DNA of 64,000 nucleotides from Sphingomonas crusticola (GTDB taxonomy: Bacteria; Pseudomonadota; Alphaproteobacteria; Sphingomonadales; Sphingomonadaceae). Shown piece after piece: positions 63,167 through 64,000 of this stretch. The stretch lies in assembly GCF_003391115.1 (NCBI RefSeq), contig NZ_QTJP01000001.1, positions 992,001 through 1,056,000 of the forward strand. The letters run 5' to 3'. The translations under genes and the position numbers were made by a program. The notes beneath the pieces were generated by a model. It had not been told where the DNA came from. It did not search any database and was given only the letters and a program-made list of their open reading frames with translations. The stretch's first letter is position 1; every line of letters starts with the position of its first letter.

Positions 63167-63867
63167 GGTTTCGCCTCGGCCTGGCGCTTAAGCCGCGCGC
63201 CCGCCCCGGCGACCCACGCCTTGGTCGCCTGTTCGAAGGCGGCGGCTTGTTCGCTGCCGGCGAGGATGGCGCGCACGGGTGCTTCGACACCGCCGCGGCG
63301 CGCCGCCTGCGCCAAGGAAGCCGGATCGCCTTCGGCCAGGACGCGCACCTGATCGATAACTGAGGCGGTGAGGCTGCGGTCGTATGGCGCGATCTTCATG
63401 CCCAGCAGAAGGCGCGACTGCATCAGATTGGGGACATATCGGCCGACCATGACCGACATCTCCCACGCCCGGGTCGCGCCGGGAATGTCGCCCCGTTGGA
63501 AGCGCAGGAATGCCAGTAAGGTCCAACCATAAGCCGACATCGGCGCGCTCCTGAGGGAGGCACGGGTCAGCTGCTCGACCCGGGGCAGTTCGCGCGTGCG
63601 CAGCGGCGCGGGCAGCGCCAGTAGCGCGCGCGCGGCATGGAGGCGATACCGGGACCCCTCGAACCATGGTGCGGCGCGGACGTTAGCAGCCGCTGCCGCA
63701 CGGGCCTGATCGGCTGATATCGCCACCTGGCCTTCGGCGGACGCTATGCTCTCGCTTGAAGGAAGGGTGGTAAAGACGGCGACGGTTGACGTCGTACTCA
63801 ACCAGCCCAGCAGAGCGACAAACGGGACAAGGAACAGGATCGCGGCGAGGCTAGCTCGCGGTACCAT
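63163..63867 (-). CDS. Membrane-anchored hypothetical protein of the polysaccharide cluster
   Basis: A 234-residue protein from ATG 63867. One N-terminal membrane helix (SLAAILFLVPFVALLGWLS) is followed by a periplasmic helical region with TPR-like pattern (YGWTLLAFLRFQRGDIPGAT near residue 115, RAWEMSVMVGRYVPNLMQSR). Similar genes occur next to Wzc/Wzy pairs. It overlaps the 3' end of the kinase gene by 17 nt and the start of the next gene by 3-4 nt, so these three are translationally linked. Upstream in-frame ATG at 63900 is possible but lies deeper inside the kinase gene. Confidence 0.7.
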   Translation of the reverse strand: MVPRASLAAILFLVPFVALLGWLSTTSTVAVFTTLPSSESIASAEGQVAISADQARAAAAANVRAAPWFEGSRYRLHAARALLALPAPLRTRELPRVEQLTRASLRSAPMSAYGWTLLAFLRFQRGDIPGATRAWEMSVMVGRYVPNLMQSRLLLGMKIAPYDRSLTASVIDQVRVLAEGDPASLAQAARRGGVEAPVRAILAGSEQAAAFEQATKAWVAGAGARLKRQAEAKP

Positions 63868-64000
63868 AATATTCGCTATATTTGGAATAATGGTAGCCAT
63901 AGTCGCCGAAGCCGTACTTGGCATGGCGCAACACGTTCACCTGGCTGAGCACCGAACCGGCCAAGGGCGCGCCCACGCGCCGCAGCTGCCTGATCGTCGC
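63851..64000 (-). CDS. C-terminus of Wzc/ExoP-type tyrosine kinase (partial)
   Basis: Only the last 49 codons before TAG (63851-63853) are in the window. They read RQLRRVGAPLAGSVLSQVNV, then LRHAKYGFGDYGYHYSKYSE and end YYGTAS. The first part matches the segment after the P-loop ATPase of polysaccharide co-polymerases (control of chain length), and the tyrosine-rich tail (nine Tyr in 24 residues) is the autophosphorylation cluster of bacterial tyrosine kinases. The kinase domain and membrane parts lie outside the window. Confidence 0.8.
   Translation of the reverse strand, partial: ATIRQLRRVGAPLAGSVLSQVNVLRHAKYGFGDYGYHYSKYSEYYGTAS

Overview
The window looks like chromosome of a sphingomonad (Sphingomonas, Sphingobium or a close relative in Alphaproteobacteria). 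The reasons are high G+C coding DNA, two large TonB-dependent receptors with Caulobacterales/Sphingomonadales-type plugs, small proteins of a kind common in this order, an intergenic palindromic repeat of sphingomonad type, and a GDP-fucose exopolysaccharide locus. No rRNA, integrase, transposase, plasmid gene or CRISPR array is visible. One tRNA, Leu(CAG), is present.

Layout. 1-2.4 kb: a Crp/Fnr-type regulator cut by the left edge, then a run of small uncharacterised genes. 2.66-11.1 kb: housekeeping genes on the minus strand: an NDUFA9-like NAD(P)-binding protein, undecaprenyl-diphosphatase (uppP), and glutamate synthase in the order gltD, a DUF2059 gene, gltB, joined by 4-nt ATGA overlaps. 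11.25-21.7 kb: tRNA-Leu, then a catabolic block with a TonB-dependent receptor, acyl-CoA ligase, secreted carboxylesterase, MFS transporter, TetR regulator, short-chain dehydrogenase and thiolase, probably for an ester-containing or hydrophobic substrate. 21.7-25.05 kb: an ScfR/RamB-type regulator divergent from isocitrate lyase (aceA), with a frameshifted small gene behind aceA.

25.1-40.6 kb is a pectin/arabinan and L-arabinose island: two GH43 enzymes and a SusC-like TonB receptor, an AraD1/GguC-type FAH protein, a Gfo/Idh/MocA dehydrogenase, an uncharacterised (alpha/alpha)6-type hydrolase, a GH51 arabinofuranosidase, an FCD-type GntR regulator, an IlvD/EDD pentonate dehydratase and an FHS-family sugar permease. 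Four copies of a TTGTC(T/A)GACAA-like operator lie in the three divergent promoter regions of this island, which makes a self-contained regulon predictable from sequence alone.

40.6-46.8 kb looks like an envelope-lipid locus: a GT4 glycosyltransferase with an LpxH-like phosphoesterase, divergent from a PmtA-like methyltransferase, a multi-spanning membrane protein, a membrane-anchored class III aminotransferase and a phosphatidylserine-decarboxylase-like protein. Its product is unknown. 46.8-64 kb is an exopolysaccharide cluster: WcaI-like GT, fcl, gmd, GT2s, a Wzx-type flippase, a Wzy-type polymerase, a WcaF-like acetyltransferase, three FkbM methyltransferases, a further GT4, an O-antigen-ligase-type protein and the C-terminus of a Wzc-type tyrosine kinase. 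The middle of this cluster (about 50.3-60.2 kb) is visibly more A+T-rich than the rest, which suggests horizontal exchange.

The most noteworthy signals outside the genes are the four-operator arabinose regulon, a 40-bp element with 37 of 40 identical positions found after gltB and again ahead of the polysaccharide genes, an inverted repeat TTGTCACA/TGTGACAA between aceA and its likely regulator, and a TATATAT slippage site that breaks the gene after aceA.
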